Shown one piece after another: positions 16,989 to 25,386 of a stretch of 56,743 nucleotides of DNA (positions are counted from its first letter, which is position 1; each line of letters begins with the position of its first letter). Source of the stretch: CAZVKN01 sp964627035 (GTDB lineage Bacteria; Electryoneota; AABM5-125-24; Hatepunaeales; Hatepunaeaceae); NCBI GenBank assembly GCA_964627035.1, contig CAZVKN010000017.1:1-56743 (forward strand), given 5' to 3'. The translations under genes and the position numbers were made by a program. The notes under the pieces are model-generated. The model was not told the DNA's origin. It saw only the letters and a program-made list of their open reading frames with translations, and made no database searches.

Positions 16989-19215
16989 ATCTTATTAGTA
17001 ACACTTTTCTTGTCTCTATCTGACCTTCTACTTGCAACCTAAGAAAATACAATCCTGAAGACAACTCACCTGCGTTTAAGGTTAAATTATGCTCTCCCGC
17101 TGTCCGACGTCCATCTACCAACTCAGCAACAAACCGCCCGTTAACATCAAACAGGCTTAGATTAATCTGCGAAGTTGTTGGCAGATAGTATCTAACTGTA
17201 GTCACCGAGTTAAACGGATTGGGAACGGGTGGGTATAGTGTCGGAGTGTCAGGGTGTCGGGGTTCATCGTCATACACACTGTTTGGAGTGACATTGACTT
17301 CCCACGTTAGTGAGTCGGATTCAGTGGTGTCAGAAACGTAGGCGGTTATATCATACACTCCCCCCGAGTCGAAGTTAACCAACACCCATGAGTTGTCGCT
17401 GATTGAATCACCGTCCAATGTCCACAAGAAATTCAGCGAGTCATCCTCCGGATCGAACGGGAAGACTTCAAACTCAAATGTTGTATCTGCTTCAACTGAC
17501 AGCTCGAGCTGCTCAGGCATGTAGTCAACAATCAGGTCATTGACCAGCACCTGCCAGGTCACGCTATCAGCAAGCTCACCTTGCGATGCTATCGCCGTGA
17601 CGGAGTGCTCCCGACCACGCTCGAAGCGGATCGTGACGCTGTCATTTTCTGCGATCTGCTCATCATCCAGCAACAATTGGTACTCGACCGGGTCGTCTTC
17701 GACTGCACGGGTTGTGACTGAGAAGTCTATTGTGCTGTTGCGACGGGTGGAAAGGGTGAGGATTTGAGGTGAGTATGAATCTATATACAGCTCTTCGACA
17801 TAAACGATCCATCGGATCGAGTCCGATAATGTACTGTCAGACACCGTGCATTGGACTGTGTCTGTGCCGAGTTCTTCAAATATGATTGCGATTGCTGAAG
17901 TGTCGTTGGCAACTGTGTCTGGTTGGAGGGTGTCGCCGTTCTGTGTCCAGAGGTAGCCGAGTGAGTCACCTTGCAAGTCAACGACCTCAACTGAAAAAAT
18001 CATTGTATCATTTATAAGAGCAGTCAACACCAGCTCTTCTGGTGAATATTCAACAATATGAGGTGCGGAAATATCAGGAACGACTTCCAGTAGAACGCCA
18101 TCTATTCTCCTTTCACGTGCTGGAGAAGCACGCCCTGCTATCAACACCCTACCTCTATGACCAATTATGGTTGATAAATACTCTTCAACGTTCCCGTATT
18201 CACGATTCTGATCAAAACGGTGCCACATCTCATTACCTGCATTATCGGTTCTAAGTATTCCTGAACGGTTCATATTGCCATTAGGATCTCCGACTAATAC
18301 AAATCCACCATCTAACATCTGCACGATTGAATAACTATGACTATTATTACCATCCATATCATATCTACGTCCCCACTCGGGTTCTCCCTCACCATCTGTT
18401 TTTAACAGATACCAGCCACGTGTCTCTCCATTGAATTGAGAACCACAAACAGCAAAACCGCCTTCTCGACAAGATATTAGACCATGCAAATTTGAACACT
18501 CATAATCTCTCGACCACACAACCTCGCCTCCCATATTCGTTTTAAGTATCCAGCCTCTTCCATTATAACCTGCAAACAATAAACCGTCTTCTACTTCACG
18601 CACCGCCATGAACCATTGACCATCATGTTCTTCCTCCCAGATAACATCACCCTGGCGATCAAGCATTGCTGCAAAAGCATGGCGACCACCATCAATACTA
18701 TAACCGGCAACTACAAACTCTCCTTCCTTTAACTCTATCACTGCAAAACATGCTCCTCTTGAATTTTCAGTATAATCTCGCCACCACACTTGATTCCCAT
18801 CTTCATCCATGCGTATAACAGTAAAATGCCAAGAGCCATCATCGCCATCTCCCAATTTCCGACCACCTGCAAGATAACCTCCATCATCAGTTTGGATTAT
18901 GCTGGTACCCCAGCACTGGAAATAACCCTCAAGTCCGTTAGTATATATTCTCTGCCATTGTCTGTTACCTTCTCTATCAGACTTCACCAACCAGAATGCT
19001 TGCTGATTTACATCTACTTTGCTATAACCGAACATAGCATAGCCGCTATCAGTTGTAGCAAAGACATCGTAAAATGCATCAGAGCGATGATTGATGCCAT
19101 CATAGTATCTGACCCAGCGATTGTCCGGCTGTGCTAAAGCAATGTGAGATAGAGTTAAAGTTAATAAACAGATGAAAAGAGCGTTAGAACGTATTCTATA
19201 GACTAGTTCTCTCAT
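16987..19215 (-). CDS. Secreted propeller/Ig-like protein with type IX sorting domain (unit 2)
   Basis: A 742-residue paralogue of the 14390 gene. Signal peptide ALFICLLTLTLSHIALAQ; propeller-type repeats to about residue 390 (SIIQTDDGGYLAGGRK, AVIELKEGEFVVAGYS, SIVQMLDGGFVLVGD); Ig-like domains; and a sorting domain with YPPVPNPFNSVTTVRYYLP, LSLFDVNGRFV, SGLYFLRL, VLLIR. The Ig segment at 17286-17953 is nearly the same DNA as 14696-15360 and 27046-27560. The ATG at 19215 follows an AAGGAG-type site (minus strand). It lies downstream of a frameshifted small gene and a perfect hairpin, repeating the order seen in unit 1. Confidence 0.85.
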   Translation of the reverse strand: MRELVYRIRSNALFICLLTLTLSHIALAQPDNRWVRYYDGINHRSDAFYDVFATTDSGYAMFGYSKVDVNQQAFWLVKSDREGNRQWQRIYTNGLEGYFQCWGTSIIQTDDGGYLAGGRKLGDGDDGSWHFTVIRMDEDGNQVWWRDYTENSRGACFAVIELKEGEFVVAGYSIDGGRHAFAAMLDRQGDVIWEEEHDGQWFMAVREVEDGLLFAGYNGRGWILKTNMGGEVVWSRDYECSNLHGLISCREGGFAVCGSQFNGETRGWYLLKTDGEGEPEWGRRYDMDGNNSHSYSIVQMLDGGFVLVGDPNGNMNRSGILRTDNAGNEMWHRFDQNREYGNVEEYLSTIIGHRGRVLIAGRASPARERRIDGVLLEVVPDISAPHIVEYSPEELVLTALINDTMIFSVEVVDLQGDSLGYLWTQNGDTLQPDTVANDTSAIAIIFEELGTDTVQCTVSDSTLSDSIRWIVYVEELYIDSYSPQILTLSTRRNSTIDFSVTTRAVEDDPVEYQLLLDDEQIAENDSVTIRFERGREHSVTAIASQGELADSVTWQVLVNDLIVDYMPEQLELSVEADTTFEFEVFPFDPEDDSLNFLWTLDGDSISDNSWVLVNFDSGGVYDITAYVSDTTESDSLTWEVNVTPNSVYDDEPRHPDTPTLYPPVPNPFNSVTTVRYYLPTTSQINLSLFDVNGRFVAELVDGRRTAGEHNLTLNAGELSSGLYFLRLQVEGQIETRKVLLIR

Positions 19216-19297
19216 GTTTTCAACTCCTTGAAGAATTAAGGATTAATGCGTTAACTTAAAATTAAAAGTGTAGTAGGGGATATTGGATTTATAGAGT

Positions 19298-19329
19298 GTA
19301 GTCGGCTCAGACAATTCTGAGCCGACTAC
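19298..19329 (-). promoter_or_regulatory. Perfect hairpin between small gene and sorting-domain gene (unit 2)
   Basis: Fourteen-base perfect arms (GTAGTCGGCTCAGA and complement) around CAAT, between the stop of the small gene and the ATG at 19215. No T-tract follows on the minus strand. It is equivalent in position to those of units 1 and 3. Confidence 0.8.
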
Positions 19330-19341
19330 TTGGCTTCAACC

Positions 19342-19714
19342 TCAATCAGGATTCACTACCATGTCTAAATGAGTCTGCGGTAGGAAAACACATGCGTTCG
19401 GGCCTTCAGGATCAACCATCTCGGCGCCTAATTCAATCCACACGTTCCAATGATGATCTGTAGAAGCAGTGTAATCTATAAATCCTCCATAACCCTGCTC
19501 CAATGATATAAATGGAATCTCAAATCCTCCTCCATTGCCACATTCCTGAGTATGCCATCTCCCATGGATAATAATATCCTCATCATTGACCTGTACAAAC
19601 AGTTCATCAGTCAAATCAGCTGATAACCATTTGTCTTCGGCACGCGCATCCTTGTAAAGCACATGCACACCGATCCCAACTGCCGTTGCCAGCAGCCATT
19701 ATTCTTCGAGACAT
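19342..19714 (-). pseudogene. Small exported protein, 5' deletion and frameshift (unit 2)
   Basis: The start at 19714 (MSRRIMA, behind AAGGAGG) matches the gene at 16907. A 20-base segment present in that paralogue is missing after the seventh codon, which removes most of the membrane segment and shifts the frame. The rest stays open in the original frame: VHVLYKDARAEDKWLSADL, IIIHGRWHTQECGNGGGFE, HHWNVWIELGAEMVD, ending LDMVVNPD. The deletion ends lie in short CAGC repeats, suggesting slippage. An internal ATG at 19668 could still give a 108-residue protein without an export signal. Function unknown. Confidence 0.7.
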
Positions 19715-20105
19715 ATTTGCCTCCTTAAATTATTGCATCTTTTGATGCAGTTCACTAACTTGGAGGCGGTAGGGATGCTCGCGAGAGCGATCCCTTCCGC
19801 TCCAGCGGGTGTGCCGAATGATTCTTGTTGTGATTGTCGGCGCACTCGCTTCATTTTGTAACGGGACAAGAAACAGTTGTCCCTATTTGTTTTTATGTTG
19901 GATAAGCCTAAAGGCGGCGAACGACTCGCCTGTGTGATTGTTCGGGTGAATTTATGTATATATTGTGGATTGCTGATATGACAGAGTATATGGCAGGAAC
20001 AGATTGTAGAGGCTGCAGAATGGAGTATGTCTCCATTTCGCCAATAAGTGTATGTCAAGTCACGGATCATTTGTCAGATATGATTCCCAATTAAAGTCAA
20101 TCAAT
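19715..20105 (-). other. Intergenic stretch upstream of unit 2
   Basis: It holds two hairpins (19734-19749 and 19768-19792) that match those before the unit 1 small gene. A possible decayed coding remnant reads TYTYWRNGDILHS on the minus strand near 20040. A 123-residue open frame at 19699-20070 crosses the hairpins and has no recognisable domain; I do not call it a gene. Confidence 0.5.
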
Positions 20106-20309
20106 ATTCAAGCCGAGGCATCTTCGCTATAGGTGGTTATCTGGCTGGGAAGACCAGATGATCCTGTATAGGGGTAGGCGGGGGGATCGTATCACCTTTC
20201 GGAATGTAATGAACTGTTAGGACAAAAGCAAGTGTTTATAGCTATATTGTTGATTTTTTTTCATTTGATGATTCTCACTCAATATGGTCAGACAACCGCA
20301 AAAATCCAG
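20106..20309 (-). repeat. ~205-bp leader repeat, inverted copy A
   Basis: Nearly identical (inverted) to 25179-25384, with a few substitutions and one variable loop. On the strand pointing toward unit 2 it contains complementary pieces able to form a three-way junction: AGGTG/CACCT closing GATCC/GGATC and ATCTGG/CCAGAT. It also carries a 15-codon frame starting MKKNQQYS in both copies. It lies upstream of the small-gene/sorting-protein units in both places. Confidence 0.8.
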
Positions 20310-20340
20310 AGCAAATTACATCCAGATCATATAGTAAACA

Positions 20341-21156
20341 TCATTGTGATCCCTCCATTGCTTCCCTGTACTCAAGCCACACTTTGTTCATCATTGAAAC
20401 TCCCCTCCAGATCACAAAAACCGCAAGTGCCACAACAATCGGATTGACATGACCCCTCCACTCATATAGCTCATACAGCGGATGATCCACCCAAGTCAGG
20501 AGCCCCACTGACCACAGGTTATTTGCCGCATGAATCAGCACCGCAGGGATGACGCTGTTCCACTTCCATGCAAAATACCCGACCCATACCGCCATGATAA
20601 GCAGTTGAATGAACCAGTAAATCCGCAGATGTATCGCCGCAAACAAAAATCCGGTCAACATAACAGCGCGGGTAATATCCCACCTGTTTTCAAATGCCCG
20701 TTGGACAACCCCGCGAAACAGCGACTCCTCCACAAATGGAGCAGCAATACCGACTCCGATAATAATCCACAGAAAATCAAATGTTCCGGTTGCACTGTAG
20801 CTGTCGCTGATATGCTCGACCTGCTCCGGGGTCAGCTTGATTACGAGAGAGACCAACCTGTCAAGTTCTTCGAGTAGTATTGCGCTTCCCACAGCGGTTA
20901 AAATCCCAGGCAGCCAAAAACTACTCGGTACCGGATACCACCGCATCACATCCTGCAAATTAAGTTTCCGAATTCTGATGTAAACAATTCCGAGTATCAG
21001 CAACAACAGCTCACTGAGAATGTAGCCAGCTTTACCCGCCCATTCACCGAAAAGTGCCGCAGACAGCAGGATCACCGAGAACACAAGCCATACGATGGCA
21101 AATGCGTCCATCAGGTCAGGCTGACTCGATTGCGACGGATCCGTGTTAACTTCCAA
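20341..21156 (-). CDS. CPBP family intramembrane metalloprotease
   Basis: A 271-residue protein with about seven to eight hydrophobic segments. It carries the conserved CPBP (Abi) motifs: EESLFRGVVQRAFE (EExxxR), FAAIHL (FxxxH) and HAANNLWS (HxxxN/B-type). These residues form the intramembrane metal site in Rce1-like proteases. Length is typical. The divergent neighbour is an ECF sigma factor, so a role in regulated intramembrane proteolysis of an anti-sigma factor is conceivable but not shown. Confidence 0.9.
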   Translation of the reverse strand: MEVNTDPSQSSQPDLMDAFAIVWLVFSVILLSAALFGEWAGKAGYILSELLLLILGIVYIRIRKLNLQDVMRWYPVPSSFWLPGILTAVGSAILLEELDRLVSLVIKLTPEQVEHISDSYSATGTFDFLWIIIGVGIAAPFVEESLFRGVVQRAFENRWDITRAVMLTGFLFAAIHLRIYWFIQLLIMAVWVGYFAWKWNSVIPAVLIHAANNLWSVGLLTWVDHPLYELYEWRGHVNPIVVALAVFVIWRGVSMMNKVWLEYREAMEGSQ

Positions 21157-21300
21157 GGAAAACTCTCGTATAATGTGTCATCTGAAAGCTATCACGATAA
21201 ACAGGTCGCTGTCAAGGATAGGCTTGGATAATATAGAAAAAGATTGTGTTCGCCGGAATTAATGCTTAACTTCCCGAAGGATGGTAACAAACCGGATTTA

Positions 21301-21921
21301 ATGTCACAACGTAACATTATTAAAACAGACGAACCGCTGAATCCTGATGCTGATGTAATCGAAAAGTGTCAGGCGGGTGACGAAAAGGCGTTTGAGGTGC
21401 TGGTCGAAAGATACCGCACACGTGTTGCCAGCATTGCTTATCAGGTGCTCGGCAACTATGATGACGCCCGCGATGTCGCTCAGGAAGTGTTCATAAAGCT
21501 GTATCGCGGGATCGGGGGGTTTGACCCTCAGAAGAAGTTTTTCACTTGGCTTTACCGGATGACGGTGAACGCCTCGATTGATTTTCTCCGCTCCAAGAAG
21601 AGGCGGTCACGTGAAAATTCTCTCGAAGAGCGCCCCGATCAGTATATGAACATCCCGAATCCTGACCAGGATTCAACGGCAAATGAAGTAGAACGGCGTG
21701 AGTTGCGTGCACTGTTTATCAAGCTGGCGGAGAAACTGAATCCGAAGCAGAGAGCAGCATTTGTATTGTGTGATCTTCAGGGATTCACCGCTGATGAAGT
21801 GGCTGATATCCTTGAATGTCTGAAGGTTACGTTAAGATGGTATCTACATGAAGCGCGAAAACGAATCCGAAAGGCGATTGCGACCGACCATCCAGAATAT
21901 TGGCGAGGTAAAAAACGATGA
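21301..21921 (+). CDS. ECF-type RNA polymerase sigma factor
   Basis: A ~206-residue sigma factor. Region 2 is clear (KAFEVLVERYRTRVASIAYQ, DARDVAQEVFIKLYRGI, FFTWLYRMTVNASIDFLRSKK), as is region 4 (LNPKQRAAFVLCDLQGFTADEVADIL). The recognition-helix part CLKVTLRWYLHEARKRIRK departs from the usual xVGTVKSRLxRARxxL, with bulky Leu-Arg-Trp where small residues are normal. In-frame starts also exist at 21244 (TTG) and 21262 (ATG); none has a clear ribosome site, so the N-terminus is uncertain. It overlaps the anti-sigma gene by four bases. Confidence 0.9.
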   Translation: MSQRNIIKTDEPLNPDADVIEKCQAGDEKAFEVLVERYRTRVASIAYQVLGNYDDARDVAQEVFIKLYRGIGGFDPQKKFFTWLYRMTVNASIDFLRSKKRRSRENSLEERPDQYMNIPNPDQDSTANEVERRELRALFIKLAEKLNPKQRAAFVLCDLQGFTADEVADILECLKVTLRWYLHEARKRIRKAIATDHPEYWRGKKR

Positions 21922-22436
21922 ATTGCAAACAAGTAAACCGGCATTTGCTGACGCTTTCTCCAGACGAACTAATTCGTCCGGACAGCCCTGCTCTTGCTCG
22001 GCATATAAATAACTGCCCCCCTTGCCACGCAAGCTGGCAGTTGTACAAAGAAGTGGCTAACGATCTGACGCTTGGCGCTGAATTTGATCCTTCCGGTGAT
22101 TTTTGGGAAGGGTGGCAGAATCCGGCGAAGTCATCCGATTCTGTTCAGCCAGGTTGGTTAAATCAGTTTTGGCACAGGCTCGACTGGCTGATCGCACCGG
22201 AGCGATCAGTGCGATGGGCTGCAGCGATGGCAATCGTTGTGTTTGGTATGTTAGGAGGTGTTAATCTGCAACAGAAAATGACTTCCGACCCCGCCGGTCT
22301 CCCGAACAGACTGGTGACCAACTCACGCTTCATCGGTGTCATGGAAAATAGCCGGGACGGGCTCTCTCTAATGCGAGAGGCATCAAACAGCGGATCATCA
22401 GCTTTGATGACGGACTCACAAAACGAGGGGGTTTGA
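21918..22436 (+). CDS. Zinc-finger anti-sigma factor
   Basis: A 172-residue membrane protein. The N-terminal MNCKQVNRHL and HINNCPPCH give the His-x3-Cys-x2-Cys arrangement of ZAS-type anti-sigma domains. A single membrane segment (WAAAMAIVVFGMLGGV) lies at about residues 105-121. The remaining ~50 residues would be periplasmic. The ATG overlaps the sigma stop (ATGA). It is predicted to hold the sigma factor at the membrane until a signal destroys or releases it. Confidence 0.87.
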   Translation: MNCKQVNRHLLTLSPDELIRPDSPALARHINNCPPCHASWQLYKEVANDLTLGAEFDPSGDFWEGWQNPAKSSDSVQPGWLNQFWHRLDWLIAPERSVRWAAAMAIVVFGMLGGVNLQQKMTSDPAGLPNRLVTNSRFIGVMENSRDGLSLMREASNSGSSALMTDSQNEGV

Positions 22437-22446
22437 TCGGACTGTT

Positions 22447-23487
22447 TTGAATCGGATATATCGACATAAATTCCGGTGGATAGCGCTCCCACTCCTGACT
22501 CTGTTGGTGATTGGCTGCAATAGTGATTTACCGTTAGTCAGTTTTGAGAAAAACCTGATCAATGCAGTGAAAAAATCCGGTTCCGGAGTGGTCACTATTG
22601 TCGTGGAATTATCCTCAAATGATCAGGACAAAGTTCCGAACGAACGGGTCGGCTCAGGTGTTATCATAAGTTCTGACGGAACAATCGTGACCACTCACAG
22701 CGTTGTTGAGGGTGGTGAAACGTTTCATGTCCTGTTCAAAGATGGCTGTCAGCATGAAGGGCGCATTCTCGGAGTTGACCGAGAGACCAACATCGCCCTT
22801 TTAATAACCGACACTCACGAGCACGGCTGTTTCCCGGTGCCCATGATGGAAGCTGAAGACAGTGAAGTCGGCTCTATCGGGCTTGTGCTGGGGCACAATG
22901 AAGTGTCAAAGGGCATTGCCGTCAGTTGGGGTGTGTTGTCGCACACATGGATCGGAGGCGATGACTTCTGGAGCGACCAACTTTATGTCCTTCAGGGCGG
23001 TGGGATGATAACGCAGGCGGGTGCCGGTGTGGTTGACGTTCACGGCTGCCTGATCGGTGTCTGTGACAACAAGATAAACGGTCACGACGGATCGTGGGCG
23101 GTCATTCCGGTTAGCACTCTGCGCAAAGTGGAAAAAGTGCTCAAGCAGGACGGTTCGATTCAACGTGGTTGGCTCGGTATCTGCGGGGAGAAGCCTTATC
23201 AAAACCCCATGTACGCCAAGCCGGGTGTGACCATCTCCAAGGTAATAGATGGCAGTCCGGCAGCAAATCTCGGTGTGAAGAGAGGAGATGTGATCCTTGC
23301 TGTCAATGATGCTGCTGTCCAGGATGTCAGCTCACTACGCCGCAAGATAACCTCTAACAAGCCGGGGCAGACGGTCAAGCTGAAAGTCTCATCTGCAGAA
23401 CAGCTTGAGCAGATTATGGACATCACACTCGATGAGTTAATAAACAGTAAAAAACGACAACGACGCTGCCTCACAAGATCCCTCTGA
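22447..23487 (+). CDS. HtrA-like PDZ lipoprotein with degenerate catalytic triad
   Basis: A 346-residue protein from a TTG start ten bases after the anti-sigma stop. The lipobox PLLTLLVIGC predicts a lipoprotein. A trypsin-fold domain resembling HtrA/DegP (VGSGVIISSDGTIVTTHSVV, ILGVDRETNIALL, WAVIPVSTLRKV) is followed by one PDZ domain (GVTISKVIDGSPAANLGVKR, GDVILAVNDAAVQD). By hand alignment to DegP, the His position reads Ser (TTHSVV for TNNHVV), the Asp position Asn (ETNIALL for xSDIAL) and the GNSGG Ser position Ala (TQAGAG). The protease appears inactive, suggesting a sensor or peptide-binding role for the sigma/anti-sigma pair. Confidence 0.85.
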   Translation: MNRIYRHKFRWIALPLLTLLVIGCNSDLPLVSFEKNLINAVKKSGSGVVTIVVELSSNDQDKVPNERVGSGVIISSDGTIVTTHSVVEGGETFHVLFKDGCQHEGRILGVDRETNIALLITDTHEHGCFPVPMMEAEDSEVGSIGLVLGHNEVSKGIAVSWGVLSHTWIGGDDFWSDQLYVLQGGGMITQAGAGVVDVHGCLIGVCDNKINGHDGSWAVIPVSTLRKVEKVLKQDGSIQRGWLGICGEKPYQNPMYAKPGVTISKVIDGSPAANLGVKRGDVILAVNDAAVQDVSSLRRKITSNKPGQTVKLKVSSAEQLEQIMDITLDELINSKKRQRRCLTRSL

Positions 23488-23632
23488 CCTACACCCAAAA
23501 TTTCCTGAATACATCTCGCTAAAGTGGCATTTCCCACTCATATTTCTTATATTAAAGAAGTTAATTTAGGAAACAGGTTCCTGACAGCAAGTATAAGCGA
23601 ATCACAATTACACGTATTTTTGGAGGAATATT

Positions 23633-24679
23633 ATGCGGCATACCTTACTTCTTGCACTGCTAACATTCGCACTGACAATAGGGTGCGCCAAGCGGAATGA
23701 TCCTGTTCAGGTTGTGGATGTAGGTTCCACGTTTGAGCTTGTGTCAATAACTCAAACACCGGGATGGGCAAACGATGTGTGGGTCCAAGGTGACACAGCA
23801 TACATTGCCGATGGAGAGCAGGGAGTAAGCTATTTTGACATCTCCGATCCTGTGACTCCACAGCATGTGCTCGGCTTCCCGCTCGGTGGTTTACCACGTG
23901 AACATGCTCTGTCTCTGATGGCCACCAATCTTGAAGGTCAAGCTCTTCTGCTTGTGATTGGACGTACGAGCGGCCTGTTTTTCTTTAATCCGATTACCAC
24001 TGAATATCAGGGCAATTTCGGCAGCAGCATCATTTCAGACTTCGCGTGTGAGGTAGTCCAAACCGACAGCCTGCACATTGGAACTACCGATTTTATTGAT
24101 GACGGCTATGGTATCCGCCGCATGGGTTACATCTACAATGCTGAATTTGATATTTGGAGCTGGACGAGTCGAGAGAACTTCGTAGCCGGAGGTACCGGCG
24201 CTTTCCGAGGTATCTTCATTGATGGCAACACATCATATCTCGCTCACAGCCAGATGGGTCTTGAAATCTTCGATATGGATTATTCTCAGCCTGATACAGT
24301 CGGTAAGATTGGCAGTGTTGACACACCCGGTTCTGCTTACGATGTGACCTTGAACGGTGATAAGACTCATGCAATAGTTGCAGATTATATGGGTGGGATT
24401 CAGATAATTGACATCACCGTTCCGTCGTCACCCGCGATTGTGGGCAGTCTGATGCCCGATAAAGTAGATCAGGTTATCAAGGTCGAAGCGGTGGGGGACA
24501 CGGTTTACTTCATAGACGAGCACAACGCCCTATTTGCAGCAGACATCAGCAATCCTGCGGCTCCTCTTTTACTTGGCAATTATGAATCACCTGAACCGAC
24601 GGGCATGTTCATCACCGAGGATCACACGGTATTCCTGACGGACGAGGATCTTGGGTTGATTATACTGGAGTGGAAGTAG
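23633..24679 (+). CDS. LVIVD-repeat beta-propeller lipoprotein
   Basis: A 348-residue protein with a lipoprotein signal (LLALLTFALTIGC) and repeated LVIVD-like blades: DTAYIADGEQGVSYFDISDP, THAIVADYMGGIQIIDITVP, NALFAADISNPAAPLLLGNY, HTVFLTDEDLGLIILE. It probably folds as a beta-propeller at the cell surface or in the periplasm. The ATG at 23633 has GGAGG upstream. A gap of ~145 bases separates it from the HtrA-like gene, so it may be transcribed separately. The role is unknown. Confidence 0.85.
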   Translation: MRHTLLLALLTFALTIGCAKRNDPVQVVDVGSTFELVSITQTPGWANDVWVQGDTAYIADGEQGVSYFDISDPVTPQHVLGFPLGGLPREHALSLMATNLEGQALLLVIGRTSGLFFFNPITTEYQGNFGSSIISDFACEVVQTDSLHIGTTDFIDDGYGIRRMGYIYNAEFDIWSWTSRENFVAGGTGAFRGIFIDGNTSYLAHSQMGLEIFDMDYSQPDTVGKIGSVDTPGSAYDVTLNGDKTHAIVADYMGGIQIIDITVPSSPAIVGSLMPDKVDQVIKVEAVGDTVYFIDEHNALFAADISNPAAPLLLGNYESPEPTGMFITEDHTVFLTDEDLGLIILEWK

Positions 24680-24688
24680 TATCAGATT

Positions 24689-24765
24689 CGTCATTCCCGC
24701 GCAGGCGGGAATCCGGCAAGCCCAATGCAGGACTGGATTCCCGTCTTCACGGGAATGACGAGTGA
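24689..24765. repeat. GTCATTCCCG palindromic element, complete copy
   Basis: Outer arms of about 25 bases (CGTCATTCCCGCGCAGGCGG start; CGTCTTCACGGGAATGACGA end) enclose AATCCGG...GGATT. It is the best-preserved copy of the family in the window and can form a long hairpin after the LVIVD gene. Confidence 0.85.
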
Positions 24766-24836
24766 AGACATTTACTTCGTATAACTTAACAGAAAGACGC
24801 AGGAGTTAGATAGAAAACTTAAAACAGGAGACAAAA

Positions 24837-25043
24837 ATGAAGCGTAAACGGAGATCCACGCGCGCGCTGCTCCGTAAAAGAGCAAAACTGAAATCTGCTT
24901 GGGAGTTGCTTAGAAAACCTGTCCCGCGGGGTGAGCAGGCACACGGGAAGCGCAAATATGATCGAAAAAAACAGAAGCAAAAGCTGCACCATGAAACGGA
25001 GTGGCTTTTGTCTGTTTTGGGGTTTATAGTCCAGCGCAGTTAG
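24837..25043 (+). CDS. Small, highly basic protein
   Basis: A 68-residue protein with a clear AGGAGA ribosome binding site seven bases before its ATG. More than a third of the residues are Lys or Arg (MKRKRRSTRALLRKRAKLKS, GKRKYDRKKQKQKLHHE), with a short hydrophobic end (WLLSVLGFIVQ). No signal peptide. Such composition suggests binding to nucleic acid or ribosomes, but no family was recognised. The strong ribosome site makes a real gene likely. An opposite-strand frame at 24819-25100 is less convincing. Confidence 0.6.
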   Translation: MKRKRRSTRALLRKRAKLKSAWELLRKPVPRGEQAHGKRKYDRKKQKQKLHHETEWLLSVLGFIVQRS

Positions 25044-25178
25044 TTTAGGATAGAACCCAGACGTCTTTTCTTTTCCAAACACACCGTCGGTATTTACCAC
25101 ACTACATTCTATTCATTAGTCCACATCATTACGGACTTGATCCGGAATCTATATAGCTCGCTTCTCCGAAGCAGGAAA
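25044..25178. other. Intergenic segment with decayed repeat
   Basis: It contains ATTACGGACTTGATCCGGAA and CAGGAAACTGGATTCCCGC-like pieces, resembling worn GTCATTCCCG/ATTACGGACTT-type palindromes. It leads into leader copy B. No gene seen. Confidence 0.5.
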
Positions 25179-25384
25179 CTGGATTCCCGCGGTTGTCCGA
25201 CCATATCCGAGTGAGAATCATCAAATGAAAAAAAATCAACAATATAGCAACAAACACTTGTTTTTGTCCTAACAGTTCATTACATTCCGAAAGGTGATAC
25301 GATCCCCCCGCCTACATAACACACAGGATCATCTGGTCTTCCCAGCCAGATAACCACCTACAGTGAAGATGCCTCGACTTGAAT
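25179..25384 (+). repeat. ~205-bp leader repeat, copy B
   Basis: Inverted, nearly identical partner of 20106-20309. The possible three-way junction (AGGTG/CACCT, GATCC/GGATC, ATCTGG/CCAGAT) lies at about 25290-25361, and only the loop of the middle arm differs between copies. The two copies bracket the 20.3-25.2 kb island and each precedes a small-gene/sorting-protein unit. Confidence 0.8.
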
Positions 25385-25386
25385 TC

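Noticed and set aside
19699..20070. A 123-residue minus-strand frame
   Set aside because: It crosses two leader hairpins and overlaps the start of the small gene; composition is not protein-like apart from the TYWR string.
25290..25361. Three-way junction as a cyclic-di-GMP, TPP, SAM or cobalamin riboswitch
   Set aside because: The conserved bases of those classes, as I know them, are not present; only the general branched shape is similar.
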